Positions 22,553-32,228 of a stretch of DNA of 64,000 nucleotides are shown piece by piece; position 1 is the first letter of the stretch; every line of letters begins with the position of its first letter. A program made the position numbers and the translations under genes. This DNA comes from Haloferax litoreum (GTDB lineage: Archaea; Halobacteriota; Halobacteria; Halobacteriales; Haloferacaceae): positions 124,001-188,000 of the forward strand of contig NZ_WKJO01000001.1 of NCBI RefSeq assembly GCF_009674605.1, given 5' to 3'. Below the pieces are notes generated by a model. It ran no database searches, was not told where the DNA came from, and saw nothing but the letters and a program-made list of their open reading frames with translations.

Positions 22553-23310
22553 ATCTCGACACCTCCGAGGTAGGCTTCTTGGACATCCTCGTTCCCCCGA
22601 ATCTCGTCGGGAGTCCCTTCGGCGATGATGCCACCGCGACTGAGGACGACGATGCGGTCAGAGATGCTGAAGACGATTTCCATGTCGTGTTCGACGAGGA
22701 CGAACGTGAGTCCGTGGTCACGCTTGACTTGCTCGATGAGTTCGACCGTCGATTTCGTCTCTTCTGGAGACATGCCGGCGGTCGGTTCGTCCATGAGGAG
22801 CAAGTCGGGTTCACTAGCGAGTGCGATACCAATCTCCAGACGGCGTTTGTCACCGTACGGGAGGTCGGTCGCGACGGTGTTCGCACGGTCGAGCAAGCCG
22901 ACCGAGTCGAGTGTGTTGCGGGCGACGTCGTGGACGTCGGTGAGCGAGTCCCGATGTTTCAGGAACTCGAAACCGAACGCACCACGCTCGGCGGCGAGTG
23001 CCGCAATCTCTGCGTTCTCCCGGACCGTCAGGTCGGGGAAGATGGACGCGGTCTGGAACGACTTCGAGACACCGCGTTGGACCACTTCGTGCGGTTCGAG
23101 GTTGACGATAGACTCGCCTTTGAACCGGATGTCACCGCTCGTCGGGTCGAGTCGGCGCGTGATGAGGTTGATGAGCGTGGACTTGCCGGCCCCGTTCGGG
23201 CCGATGATAGAGACGCGCTCGTCCTGTTCGACGGTGAGGTTCACGTCGTCGGTGGCGACGAGGCCGCCGAACTCTTTGACGAGGTTCTCGGTTTCGAGGA
23301 GTGGCGTCAT
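22549..23310 (-). CDS. livG: ABC transporter ATPase, LivG/UrtD type
   Basis: A 253-residue ABC ATPase. Walker A is GPNGAGKST, the degraded signature is YGDKRRLEIGIAL, and Walker B is LLLMDEPTAGMSPEE. The early NLVKEFGGLVATDDV is the LivG hallmark, and the C-terminus ends VQEAYLGG. It forms the heterodimeric motor with the LivF partner. It overlaps both neighbours by 4 nt. Confidence 0.92.
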   Translation of the reverse strand: MTPLLETENLVKEFGGLVATDDVNLTVEQDERVSIIGPNGAGKSTLINLITRRLDPTSGDIRFKGESIVNLEPHEVVQRGVSKSFQTASIFPDLTVRENAEIAALAAERGAFGFEFLKHRDSLTDVHDVARNTLDSVGLLDRANTVATDLPYGDKRRLEIGIALASEPDLLLMDEPTAGMSPEETKSTVELIEQVKRDHGLTFVLVEHDMEIVFSISDRIVVLSRGGIIAEGTPDEIRGNEDVQEAYLGGVEI

Positions 23311-24467
23311 TGCTCACCTCCCATCTTCTCGGAGACGAAGGTGCGGGCACGTCCAATGATTCCCCACAGGCCGTCGGGGACGACCCAGACGACTGCGACG
23401 AACACGATACCGAGGAGCAGGTGCCAGTAGTACCCGAAGTCTTGGATGAGCACGATGTCGGTGAACGGAATCGTCAGGACCTGGATGGTGCTGACGATGT
23501 TCTCGATGTAGAGGTACAAGCCGACCCCGAGGACAGGACCGAACATCGACCCTGCACCACCGAGGACGGTCATCACGACGATGTCACCGGATTCCGTCCA
23601 GAACAACGACTGGAGCGGGACGTACGCACCGTGGATGGTGAACAGGCTTCCAGCGATGCCTGCGAAGGCACCGGAGATGATGAACGCCATGAGTTTGTAC
23701 CGCCAGACGTTGAGTCCGACGAACTCGGCGCGCTGTTCGTTCTCGCGGATTGCGCGGAACACCATGCCGTACGGCGAATTGAGGATACGGTACGCGACTG
23801 CGACTGCGGCGACGAAGAAGATGCCGACGAAGGCGTAGAGCCACGTGCCGAGGAGCATCCCACCGACAGACGGGATGTCTGCTTCGAGGTGAAGCACGCC
23901 GAAGAGGCTCCCGACGTCGACACCGGTCAGGCCGTTTTCACCGTTGGTGAGGAACGCGAGCGGTGAGGCCGCCATGAAGTACATCATCTGCGCGAACGCG
24001 AGCGTCAGGATGGAGAAGTAGATTCCACCGCGACGCAGTGACAGGAATCCGAGCACCCACGCGAAGAGGATTGCAAAGAGCGTCCCCGAGAGGACCATCA
24101 CGATTGGGTCTCCGCTAACGTTCTTCGCGACGATACCTGCTGCGTAGGCTGCACCGCCCCAGAAGGCGGCGTGACCGAACGAGAGCAGACCGGTGTACCC
24201 GAGGAGCAGGTCGAAACCGATGGCGAAGATACCCCAGATGAGGATGAGCGTGGCGAGGCTCTGGTAGCCCTGCAAGAAGTCTGAGACGACGGGTGCGCGG
24301 GCGAAGAGCCACGGGAAGAGCGCGACGAAGATGGCCGTGAGACCGACCACCGTGCCTTCTCTGCCGCGGATTTGTTCCCAGCGGCCCAATAGGTCGCCAC
24401 CGATGAGCGTCTCGCTCGTGTTCGGGTTGGCGTCCTTTGCGCTCGGGTTGGCGTCTTTCTCGCTCAT
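23307..24467 (-). CDS. livM: ABC transporter permease, LivM/UrtC type
   Basis: A 386-residue permease with about ten transmembrane segments and an N-terminal soluble extension that contains a short near-repeat (DANPSAKDANPN). Family features: LLLGYTGLLSFGHAAFWGGA and the loop GGIYFSILTLAFAQM. Together with LivH it forms the membrane channel for the substrate. It overlaps livG and livH by 4 nt each. Confidence 0.92.
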   Translation of the reverse strand: MSEKDANPSAKDANPNTSETLIGGDLLGRWEQIRGREGTVVGLTAIFVALFPWLFARAPVVSDFLQGYQSLATLILIWGIFAIGFDLLLGYTGLLSFGHAAFWGGAAYAAGIVAKNVSGDPIVMVLSGTLFAILFAWVLGFLSLRRGGIYFSILTLAFAQMMYFMAASPLAFLTNGENGLTGVDVGSLFGVLHLEADIPSVGGMLLGTWLYAFVGIFFVAAVAVAYRILNSPYGMVFRAIRENEQRAEFVGLNVWRYKLMAFIISGAFAGIAGSLFTIHGAYVPLQSLFWTESGDIVVMTVLGGAGSMFGPVLGVGLYLYIENIVSTIQVLTIPFTDIVLIQDFGYYWHLLLGIVFVAVVWVVPDGLWGIIGRARTFVSEKMGGEQ

Positions 24468-25432
24468 GGTGCCACCTCCTCGTCACCGAGGATACCCTGT
24501 GGCCGAGTCAGGAGCACGATTGCCGCAATCGCGTACAGACCGACTTGCGACCACGCGGGTGCGAGTGACACGAGTGCGGCCGTCGTCAGGCCGAAGACGA
24601 TGCCACCGACGACTGCGCCAGCGATGCTACCGACGCCGCCGATGACGACGGTGAGGAACGCCGGAACGAGGATGTTCGTCCCGATAGTCGGGTTGACGAC
24701 GTTCAGGGGGCCGCCGACGACGCCCGCGACACCGGCGAGTGCGGCACCGATGCCGAAGACGACGATGTAGGGGCGGGTAATCTTGATGCCGAGCAGTCGG
24801 ACCATCTCTGCGTCACGGGTCCCTGCGCGGACGACCAGACCGAAGTCCGTGTACTCGACGAGCAGGTAGACGAGTGCGACGAGGATGGCCGTGATTCCGA
24901 TGACCCAGAGACGCCACTGTGGGAAGTTTCCAACGATGGGGAGTGCTACGGGCCCGGAGACAGGAATTCCGGCGAACGACCCGAACGAGAGGATTCGTTC
25001 TGGTTGGTCGAACGGCAGACTGTTACTGCCGAAGAGGATGCGGAATAGTTCCTGAACGACGATTGCGAGACCGAACGTCACGAGAATCTGGTCGGTGTCG
25101 GGCCGGTCGTAGAACGGGCGAGCGACGAATCGCTCCATCAACAGTCCGACGACGAATACCAGAAGCGGGACCATCACCAACGCGGCGAAGAATCCCCAGT
25201 CGAGGCCGAGGGTCGTCAGACCCCACTCGTACAGTTTCCCGTTCGAGAGTGGGACGTTCAACGCGACGAAGAGCCCAGCGTACGTGCCGACGAGGTACAG
25301 GGCACCGTGGGCGAAGTTGACGAACTTGAGCGTTCCCAAGATGATGGAGAGACCGACCGCCAATAAGACGTAGATGGCTCCCTGCTGAAGCCCGTTGAGT
25401 AGAATGACGACGATGTCGGAGAGGACACTCAT
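24464..25432 (-). CDS. livH: ABC transporter permease, LivH/UrtB type
   Basis: A 322-residue permease with eight or more hydrophobic segments. The start MSVLSDIVVILLNGLQQGAI and the motif LKFVNFAHGALYLVGTYAG are characteristic of LivH. It ends RPQGILGDEEVAP. It lies 125 nt downstream of the binding-protein gene; the spacer contains AT-rich sequence and no gene. Confidence 0.92.
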   Translation of the reverse strand: MSVLSDIVVILLNGLQQGAIYVLLAVGLSIILGTLKFVNFAHGALYLVGTYAGLFVALNVPLSNGKLYEWGLTTLGLDWGFFAALVMVPLLVFVVGLLMERFVARPFYDRPDTDQILVTFGLAIVVQELFRILFGSNSLPFDQPERILSFGSFAGIPVSGPVALPIVGNFPQWRLWVIGITAILVALVYLLVEYTDFGLVVRAGTRDAEMVRLLGIKITRPYIVVFGIGAALAGVAGVVGGPLNVVNPTIGTNILVPAFLTVVIGGVGSIAGAVVGGIVFGLTTAALVSLAPAWSQVGLYAIAAIVLLTRPQGILGDEEVAP

Positions 25433-25557
25433 GACCGATCACCGCCCCGTCCGTGATTTGAGTTAGGTTCTAGCATGGGTATGGTACTCTTACTCATTTA
25501 CGTGTGCGTAGTTGTCTGCGATTAACTTTCATTAATATAACGGTGGTGGCAGGTGCG

Positions 25558-26946
25558 TTACTCGTAGGAGCCGAGTTCACACTCGGCGGCCGGACCTGCG
25601 TCACATGCGTATCCGAGGTCGTCGCGACTCGTGATGTTGACAATCTCGTAGTACAACCCGGACTCCTGTTCGGAGCCTGGGAGTCCCTTCACGACGGGCA
25701 CGTCGCGCTGCGCCTGGTGGTCACACCCGCGCATCGTCTCTGCGCCCATCCCGATGTTGTCGTACTCGTAGTCTTCCAGTTGCTTGATGACCTCCGGCGG
25801 GTAGAACGTGCCTGCACGCTCGACTGCCGCGGCGTACTGGAGCGTCTGCGCGTACGCGACCTGTGCCGGACCGGATGGAATGCGGTCGTACTCGCTCTGG
25901 AACGCCTCGGTGAACTCTTTCGACGGTGCGTTGTCAATTTGTGAGTCCCACGCGAGCGTTCCGTAGACGCCTTCGATAGCGCCGCCGGCCGCTTCTGCCA
26001 TCGGGCGGTTGTACAGCGGGACGATAATCTCCATGTCCTCGTTGATACCCGCGTCGACAGCCTGCTGGATGGAGTTCGCACCGTCGAGGCCGTAGTGGTT
26101 GAGGATGAGCACGTCCGCACCGGAGCTCTGTGCTTCGGAGAGGTACGTGGAGTAGTCCGTCGTCCCGAGCGGCGTCGCGACAGATTCGACTTGCTCCCAG
26201 CCTGCAACGTCGGTCATGAACTGGTTCATCGACGCCTGTTGGGTCTGTCCCCAGCTGTAGTCTGCGTAGAGCTGGTAGAAGCTCAGGCCCTCGCCGTAGG
26301 CCTCTTTCACGACAGGTGCGAGCGCCTGTCCGGTCATGTACGCGTTGAACATCTCACGGAAGGAGTAGCGGACACAGTCCTTCCCCGTGGTGTCGTTCGA
26401 GTGCGTCAGACAGGCCATGAACATGACCTTCTCGTTCTGACACAGTCCCTGCACGGCGATTGCCACCGCAGAGGACGACCCGCCGGAGATCATGATTGCG
26501 TTGTCACGCTGAATCATCCCCGACGCAGATTGTCGTGCCTGGTCTGCGTCCGTCGCGGTGTCGCCGTCGACGCTGTCGATGGTGTATCCAAGGACGCCGT
26601 CGCCCGAGAGGTCGTCGAACTGCGTGTCGACCCAGCCACCGCCCTCGTTCAGGTGCTTCACCGCGAGTTCGTACGCTCGCAGTTCGTCTTCACCCTCTGA
26701 GGCGTACGGACCGGACTGTGGAACGTTGAATCCAAAGGTCGCCGTGTCGCCTTCGATTGGATAGTTGCCGAGGGCGGGGTAGTCGTCGCCGTCACCGCCA
26801 CCGCCACCGCCGCCACCGTTGCCTCCGTCACCGTCACCGTCACCGCCACCGCCACCGCCAGTACAACCAGCCAGCCCAGCCAAACCGGCTGCACCAGTTG
26901 CCTTCAGCACATCTCGTCGATTGAGTGGCTTGGTATCCCGTGCCAT
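25558..26946 (-). CDS. livJ: Tat-exported substrate-binding lipoprotein of the LivJ/UrtA type
   Basis: This 462-residue protein starts MARDTKPLNRRDVLKATGA, a twin-arginine signal with lipobox LAGC (Cys28), so it is exported folded and lipid-anchored. A Gly/Asp linker of about 35 residues follows, then a periplasmic-binding fold (FGFNVPQSGPYASEG, MISGGSSSAVAIAVQG, DVLILNHYGLDG). The substrate (branched-chain amino acid, urea or amide) cannot be told from sequence alone. It is the first gene of the operon, with a strong TATATATA box at 26984-26991, and probably much more highly expressed than the permeases. Confidence 0.9.
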   Translation of the reverse strand: MARDTKPLNRRDVLKATGAAGLAGLAGCTGGGGGGDGDGDGGNGGGGGGGGDGDDYPALGNYPIEGDTATFGFNVPQSGPYASEGEDELRAYELAVKHLNEGGGWVDTQFDDLSGDGVLGYTIDSVDGDTATDADQARQSASGMIQRDNAIMISGGSSSAVAIAVQGLCQNEKVMFMACLTHSNDTTGKDCVRYSFREMFNAYMTGQALAPVVKEAYGEGLSFYQLYADYSWGQTQQASMNQFMTDVAGWEQVESVATPLGTTDYSTYLSEAQSSGADVLILNHYGLDGANSIQQAVDAGINEDMEIIVPLYNRPMAEAAGGAIEGVYGTLAWDSQIDNAPSKEFTEAFQSEYDRIPSGPAQVAYAQTLQYAAAVERAGTFYPPEVIKQLEDYEYDNIGMGAETMRGCDHQAQRDVPVVKGLPGSEQESGLYYEIVNITSRDDLGYACDAGPAAECELGSYE

Positions 26947-26983
26947 AGCCCAAACGACCGATAGATGGTTAATAATAGTTATG

Positions 26984-26991
26984 TATATATA
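26984..26991 (-). promoter_or_regulatory. TATA box of the importer operon
   Basis: TATATATA on the minus strand would start transcription near 26960, about 14 nt before the livJ ATG. Confidence 0.6.
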
Positions 26992-27059
26992 CCCTTTAAT
27001 TTGTATTAGTTATCCTCCAATTGAGCACACAATATTAATACGATAACTATTAACATACA

Positions 27060-27290
27060 TTATTTGTTTGTCATAGGTCCCGAAAGTGGAAGCAGAAGTG
27101 AGTTCCTACCGAGACTGGAGCATCCGAGTTGGCAGACGTAGAGTCGCTGAACGGACAGATGTCGTCGTCTGTCCGAGGAGCCATCACCAATCGCAATCCA
27201 CGACGTGACTAGTTTCGAACGGATGGAGTTCGGCGCGAATCGAGACACAACCCGTCTCGATACCTATCCAGAACGGTCGTTATTCACTAT
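27060..27290. other. GC-richer hairpin island inside the 508-nt spacer 26947-27454
   Basis: The gene-free spacer has AT-rich ends and a GC-richer middle. Two perfect 8-bp stems lie in the middle: CGGACAGA (27152-27159) with TCTGTCCG (27168-27175), and ATCGAGAC (27239-27246) with GTCTCGAT (27254-27261). A 62-codon minus-strand frame crosses it, but its peptide looks random. It could be a small non-coding RNA, a decayed gene or regulatory sequence. No TATA box could be assigned with confidence. Confidence 0.35.
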
Positions 27291-27454
27291 TTAATTACTG
27301 TCTGTATACGTGATATATCGTCTGAAATTTTAGTGATTCAACTCGAACTAGAGAATATACGACGTTCATAAAATTCATCTAAACGTGAATCTCAGATGTA
27401 TAACTAATCGCACGAGTGCTGTCTCTTCACTCGCCACAGTTGTGGCTGATAGAC

Positions 27455-28024
27455 ATGACGAAAGACACATTTTCGACCTCACGACGCTCGATTCTGAGAC
27501 TTGGTGTACTGTCCGCGGCCGGCATCGGCATCGGTATCCCCGCTGTCTCTGGGTCTGCGGCAGCGACTGTCTGCCCGAAGACACCCGGCTACTGGGCGAA
27601 CCGAGCGCCTGACAGCGAGTGGGAACCGCTCTTCGACGGCTCCGAGACATACAACATGCGCGGCGTCACGAAGGACCTCGAGGGATGGCGTGAGTTCCTC
27701 CTGGCACCGACCAAAGGCGACAAAGCGCACATCATGGCGAAACACCGCCTCGCGACGCTTCTCAACCTTCGGAACCGTCCAGGAGACGACCAGACCTGTT
27801 CAGACGCGAACATTCGAGGGACAGACTATACCATCCAGACGGTGAAGAATAACGCCGGAGCGTGGCTCGACGCCACCGACTGGGCAAACTACGGCGAAAC
27901 TAACTACAAAAAACAACGGAGCTGGACCGTCGACGGGATGGACGGCGAAACAATCAAAGACACTCTCGACGCGTTCAACAACGACCCGAGTTCACTCGGG
28001 CTCTACTGCCCCTGCGACGACTAA
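27455..28024 (+). CDS. Tat-exported protein with a TPGYW-type domain
   Basis: This 189-residue protein starts at ATG 27455 with a twin-arginine signal (STSRRSILRLG, then LSAAGIGIGIPAVSG, cleaved near SAAA). The mature part reads VCPKTPGYWANRAPDSEW, and later MAKHRLATLLNLRN, NAGAWLDATDW and TIKDTLDAFNN, ending YCPCDD. The sequence order TPG-[YF]-W, H..A..LN, A..WL, LDAYN is that of a secreted bacterial/archaeal domain (TPGFWKNH type), whose function is unknown to me. Six Cys-like positions could form disulfides or bind metal. Monocistronic. Confidence 0.75.
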   Translation: MTKDTFSTSRRSILRLGVLSAAGIGIGIPAVSGSAAATVCPKTPGYWANRAPDSEWEPLFDGSETYNMRGVTKDLEGWREFLLAPTKGDKAHIMAKHRLATLLNLRNRPGDDQTCSDANIRGTDYTIQTVKNNAGAWLDATDWANYGETNYKKQRSWTVDGMDGETIKDTLDAFNNDPSSLGLYCPCDD

Positions 28025-28188
28025 GCTCCCGCTGAGTCGGGCCGTCTACGACACGCGCACGTCAGCGGCGCCCACCGTTCCTTCCCGCCGCTTACGCGAG
28101 TCGCATATCTCTCGACCAATAGCGCTGGAAAAATCGGGGCCATTTGTAGTCGGGTTCCAATTCTGCGGTGCCGAAGACTCGACTTCGG

Positions 28189-29799
28189 TTATCCTTCTCC
28201 GACCATCCGCCCTTCGTCTTCCCACTCGCGTTCGCGCAGTTCGTACTTCTGAATCTTTCCAGTCGCCGTCTTCGGTAGTTCGGCGACGAACTCGATTTCC
28301 TTGGGGAGTTTGTACGTCGCAATCCGCTCTCGACAGAACTCGATGAGGTCTTCTGCTGTCACTCCCGGTGCATCTGGGTCGCCACCTGTCGGGACGACGA
28401 ACGCCTTCGGCGACTCGCCCCACTCGTCGGACGGAATCGGGATGACGGCCACGTCGGCCACGTGTTCGTGGTCAAACAGTGTGTCCTCCAGTTCGATACT
28501 GGAGATGTTCTCTCCACCGGAGATGATGATATCCTTCTTGCGGTCCTGGATGCTGATGAACCCATTCTCGTCCACGACGGCGAGGTCACCCATGTGGTAG
28601 TAGCCCTCTAGTCGGGCCGAGAACGCCTCGTCGGTCTCTTCGGGCTTGTTCCAGTATTTGTCCATCACCTGGTTGCCCGCGACGACGATTTCACCGATGC
28701 TCTGTTCGTCTCGTGGTACGTCGTTTCCGTCTTCGTCGACGACGCGAACGTCGGTGCCGAGGTAGCCGATTCCTTGCTTCTTCTTGACGGCGAACCGGTC
28801 ACCATCGCCCTCCAAGAATCGCTCCGCGTCCGACGTGGTGATGAGTGGTCCCGTCTCCGTCGCACCGTAGACGTGCATCAGGTGCCACCCGAATTCGTCT
28901 TCGACCGTCCGAATCGTCGCTTCCGGCGGTGCAGCACCCGCCGTAGCAGCGCGAACCGGGTTCGCCCCTGTCGTCTCGACGCCGCCTTCGTCGCGGTAGT
29001 GTTTCATCAGGATGTTCAGCACCGTCGGCGCGGCACACAGGTACGAGACGTTCTCCGTGCGGATGGCGTCTAACACGGCCTCAGCCTCGACACCGCGGGT
29101 ACAGATGTGCTTCGCGCCGTGGCCGGTGATGGCGTAGATGTGGCCCCACCCGTTGACGTGGAACATCGGGAGCGTCCACAGGTAGACGTCGCCGTCCGAG
29201 ATGTCCTGATGCATCGAGATGAGGTAGGCGTGAATCGTCTCCGCCCTGTGTGTCCGACAGACGCCCTTCGGGTCGCCCGTCGTTCCCGAGGTGTAGTTGA
29301 TGGTGATAATCTCGTCTTCGGCCATCTCGGGACGCTCGTACTCGGTGGACTCGGCGACGATGTCGTCGAAGTCCAACCAATCGCCGTCGACCTTGTCGGG
29401 GTCGTTGGTGACGAATATCTCTGTCGGGACGTCGTCGCGTATCTCCTCTATCTTCTCTGCGAACGCGTAGTCCGCGTAGATGGCTTTCACCTCGGCGTCG
29501 TTGAGCATGTACTCGAAGTCGGCCGGGACGAGTCGATAGTTCAGTGGCATGTGGACACCACCGAGTTGCATCGTCCCGTAGGCCGCTTCGAGGTGATAGT
29601 GCGTGTTCGGGTCGAGGACGGCGACGCGGTCACCCTTCTCGATGCCACGCGACTGCAACGCGGCACTGAACCCATCGACCCGTTCGCCGAGTTCCGCGTA
29701 GGAGAACCGTTCACCTGTCGTCGCGACGACCGCTTCCTCGTCCCCGTAGTACCGGCGTGCACGGTCGAGGAACTCGGTCACCAGGAGTGGTTTATCCAT
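28189..29799 (-). CDS. Acyl-CoA synthetase (AMP-forming)
   Basis: A 536-residue member of the ANL adenylate-forming family. The AMP/phosphate loop is INYTSGTTGDPKGVCRTHR. Also visible are MHVYGATETGPL, the hinge YYHMGDLAVVDENGF and the C-terminal catalytic lysine segment PKTATGKIQKYELR. It activates a medium- or long-chain fatty acid (or a related acid) to its CoA thioester via an acyl-AMP. Exact chain length is not readable. Cytoplasmic, monocistronic. Confidence 0.9.
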   Translation of the reverse strand: MDKPLLVTEFLDRARRYYGDEEAVVATTGERFSYAELGERVDGFSAALQSRGIEKGDRVAVLDPNTHYHLEAAYGTMQLGGVHMPLNYRLVPADFEYMLNDAEVKAIYADYAFAEKIEEIRDDVPTEIFVTNDPDKVDGDWLDFDDIVAESTEYERPEMAEDEIITINYTSGTTGDPKGVCRTHRAETIHAYLISMHQDISDGDVYLWTLPMFHVNGWGHIYAITGHGAKHICTRGVEAEAVLDAIRTENVSYLCAAPTVLNILMKHYRDEGGVETTGANPVRAATAGAAPPEATIRTVEDEFGWHLMHVYGATETGPLITTSDAERFLEGDGDRFAVKKKQGIGYLGTDVRVVDEDGNDVPRDEQSIGEIVVAGNQVMDKYWNKPEETDEAFSARLEGYYHMGDLAVVDENGFISIQDRKKDIIISGGENISSIELEDTLFDHEHVADVAVIPIPSDEWGESPKAFVVPTGGDPDAPGVTAEDLIEFCRERIATYKLPKEIEFVAELPKTATGKIQKYELREREWEDEGRMVGEG

Positions 29800-29975
29800 A
29801 CACGCTGTCCTTCACTAACGTTAGAGATAAATGTGCGGGGTGGTGGCACACCACTCTGTATTGGGAACGGTTGTCAACGTAGTGTCCATTACCACTCGAA
29901 TCGGCTAGCTAGAGATTATATTCCTACCTAATCTATGCAAGAAAATAACTTGGTGCTGCGGCGCGTGAAGGTTGT

Positions 29976-30221
29976 ATGGCACTCTCGGATTACACCGGCC
30001 AGTCGCCCGACGGACGCGACGAGACCATCGTCCGTGTCGTTCCGCATCGACTGTGGCGGCCTGGTGAAGAGCGAATCGAACCGTGTGCGTACAGTGGCGA
30101 ACGACTCAAACTCTCCGAGAAACACCTGCTCGTCGTCCTCGAACGAGATGGTGTTCGCGAACGAATGTACTTCCGCGACGAGTCGTCACTCTCGGCGTGG
30201 GTGAAAGAAAACGACGCCTAA
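29976..30221 (+). CDS. Small conserved haloarchaeal protein (81 aa)
   Basis: ATG 29976 is preceded by the weak ribosome-binding sequence GAAGGTTG. The sequence is MALSDYTGQSPDGRDETIV, then SGERLKLSEKHLLVVLERDG and FRDESSLSAWVKENDA. It is mainly beta-strand and compact, with one Cys and no metal site. It converges on acs with 12 nt between stops. Family not identified; conserved hypothetical. Confidence 0.65.
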   Translation: MALSDYTGQSPDGRDETIVRVVPHRLWRPGEERIEPCAYSGERLKLSEKHLLVVLERDGVRERMYFRDESSLSAWVKENDA

Positions 30222-30233
30222 GACGAGGCGGCG

Positions 30234-32228
30234 TTAGTCGACCTGGACCTTCCGCTGAATCTCTTCGACGATTTCGGGGTTTCGAAGCGTCGTCGTGTCG
30301 CCGAGTTCGTCGCCGTTCGCAATCTCTTCGAGCAGGCGGCGCATGATTTTCCCGGACCGCGTCTTCGGGAGTTCGGGCGTGAAGATGACCGCTTCCGGTC
30401 GTGCGATGGGACCGATGGCGTCTTCGACGCCTTCGACGATGCGGCCACGCATCTCGTCGTCTTCTTCCTGCCCTTCTTCGGTGATGACGTAGGCGTAGAC
30501 TGCCTCGCCTTTCACCTCGTGGTTGCCACCGACGACTGCCGCTTCGGCGACACCGGGGACGCCTACGATAGCGGACTCGATTTCCATCGTGCCGAGGCGG
30601 TGGCCCGAGACGTTGATGACGTCGTCGACACGGCCGAGGATGGTGATGTAGTCGTCTGCGTCTATCTTCGCGCCGTCTTCGGGGAAGTAGACCCAGTCGT
30701 CCGGGTCGTCGCTGTCGGTGTCAGAGTACTCTTGCCAGTACTCCTGGACGAAACGCTCGTCGTTCTTGTAGAGCGTGCGAAGCATCCCTGGCCACGGTTT
30801 GTTGACCGTGAGGTAGCCCGCTCGACCGGCGTCGACCTGTTCGCCTTTCGTGTCGACGATTTGCGCGTCGATACCCGGGAGCGGTGGTCCGGCGGACCCC
30901 GGTTTCATCTTCTTGACACCCGGGAGTGTCGTAATCATCATGCCGCCCGTCTCGGTCTGCCACCACGTGTCGACCACGGGGCACTCCTCGTTGCCGATGT
31001 GTTTGTAGTACCACTTCCACGCACGCGGGTTGATGGGTTCGCCGACCGTCCCGAGCAAGCGCAGACTCGACAGGTCGTGTTCCTCGGGGAACTGGCTTCC
31101 CCACTTCATGAACGCGCGAATCGCCGTGGGTGCCGTGTAGAAGATGTCCACCGAGTACTTCTCGATGATGTCCCACAGGCGGTCACGCCGCGGGAAGTCC
31201 GGCGTGCCTTCGTACATCACCGTGGTGGTCCCGAGTGCTAGCGGGCCGTAGACGATGTACGAGTGGCCGGTAATCCAGCCGATGTCGGCCGAACACCAGT
31301 AGGTGTCTTCTTTCTCGATGTCGAGGACCGCGTGTGAGGTCCACGCCGCGTACGCGAGGTAGCCACCGGTGGTGTGTTTCACGCCCTTCGGTTGTCCCGT
31401 CGTGCCCGACGTGTACATCAAGAAGAGCATGTCTTCGGCGTCTCGCTCGACGGGGTCCACGCGTTCGCCCGCGTGGTCGTCCATCAGGTCGTCCCAGTCG
31501 TGCTGGTTACCCTTCAGGTCGTGTCCGAACCCGTCGTCACCCAGTCGGTCGACGACAACTGTGGCGTCGACGCCGTGGTCGACACCGTCGAGGCCTTCGT
31601 TGGCCTTGTCGAGGTGGTCCAGTGCGTCGCCGCGGCGGTAGTACCCGTCACACGTGACGAGGTAACGGGAGTCTGCCGAGTTCATACGCGTCGCGAGTGC
31701 ATCTGCGGAGAACCCTGCGAAGACGACCGAGTGTGGTGCGCCGATACGGGCACACGCCAGCATGGCGATGGGGAGTTCCGGTACCATCGGCATGTAGAGC
31801 GTGACGACGTCGTCTTCTTCCACGCCGAGGTCCCGAAGCGCCGCAGCGAACTCGTTGACCTCTCGATACAGGTCCTGATACGTGTACGTTCGTGTGTCTC
31901 CGTGCTCACCCTCCCACTTGATGGCGACGCGGTTCTTGTCGCCGTTTTCGACGTGGCGGTCGACGCAGTTGTACGAGACGTTCAACTTCCCACCGGTGAA
32001 CCACTTGTAGAACGGTGGGTTCGAGTCGTCGAGCACCTCGTCGTAGTCGTCGTCCCAATCCAGCATTTCGGCGGCCTGCTCCCAGCACGCCGGCCAGTTC
32101 TCTTCGAACTCGTCGTAGACAGCCGGGTCAGAGACGTTCGCCTGTGCGACGAACTCCTCGGAGGGTTCGAACTCCTCCTGTTCTACCAGCCGTGCCTCGA
32201 GTTCACCGTCTCCGTCACCGTCTACCAT
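30234..32228 (-). CDS. acs: Acetyl-CoA synthetase
   Basis: A 664-residue AMP-forming acetate (propionate) CoA ligase. Recognisable parts: VDRHVENGDKNRVAIKWEGE, the P-loop YTSGTTGQPKG, VDTWWQTETGGMMIT, and the C-terminal KTRSGKIMRRLLE with the regulatory lysine. The length and the WWQTETG motif separate it from the acyl-CoA synthetase at 28189. It feeds acetate or propionate into central metabolism, and its neighbour methylmalonyl-CoA mutase suggests a propionate role too. An acidic N-terminal tail (VDGDGDGELEARL) is a haloarchaeal feature. Confidence 0.93.
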   Translation of the reverse strand: MVDGDGDGELEARLVEQEEFEPSEEFVAQANVSDPAVYDEFEENWPACWEQAAEMLDWDDDYDEVLDDSNPPFYKWFTGGKLNVSYNCVDRHVENGDKNRVAIKWEGEHGDTRTYTYQDLYREVNEFAAALRDLGVEEDDVVTLYMPMVPELPIAMLACARIGAPHSVVFAGFSADALATRMNSADSRYLVTCDGYYRRGDALDHLDKANEGLDGVDHGVDATVVVDRLGDDGFGHDLKGNQHDWDDLMDDHAGERVDPVERDAEDMLFLMYTSGTTGQPKGVKHTTGGYLAYAAWTSHAVLDIEKEDTYWCSADIGWITGHSYIVYGPLALGTTTVMYEGTPDFPRRDRLWDIIEKYSVDIFYTAPTAIRAFMKWGSQFPEEHDLSSLRLLGTVGEPINPRAWKWYYKHIGNEECPVVDTWWQTETGGMMITTLPGVKKMKPGSAGPPLPGIDAQIVDTKGEQVDAGRAGYLTVNKPWPGMLRTLYKNDERFVQEYWQEYSDTDSDDPDDWVYFPEDGAKIDADDYITILGRVDDVINVSGHRLGTMEIESAIVGVPGVAEAAVVGGNHEVKGEAVYAYVITEEGQEEDDEMRGRIVEGVEDAIGPIARPEAVIFTPELPKTRSGKIMRRLLEEIANGDELGDTTTLRNPEIVEEIQRKVQVD

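Noticed and set aside
27060-27248. A 62-codon minus-strand frame in the long spacer
   Set aside because: The peptide is Ser/Arg/Leu-rich with no fold signal, and the codon pattern lacks GC at the third position. The hairpins explain the region better.
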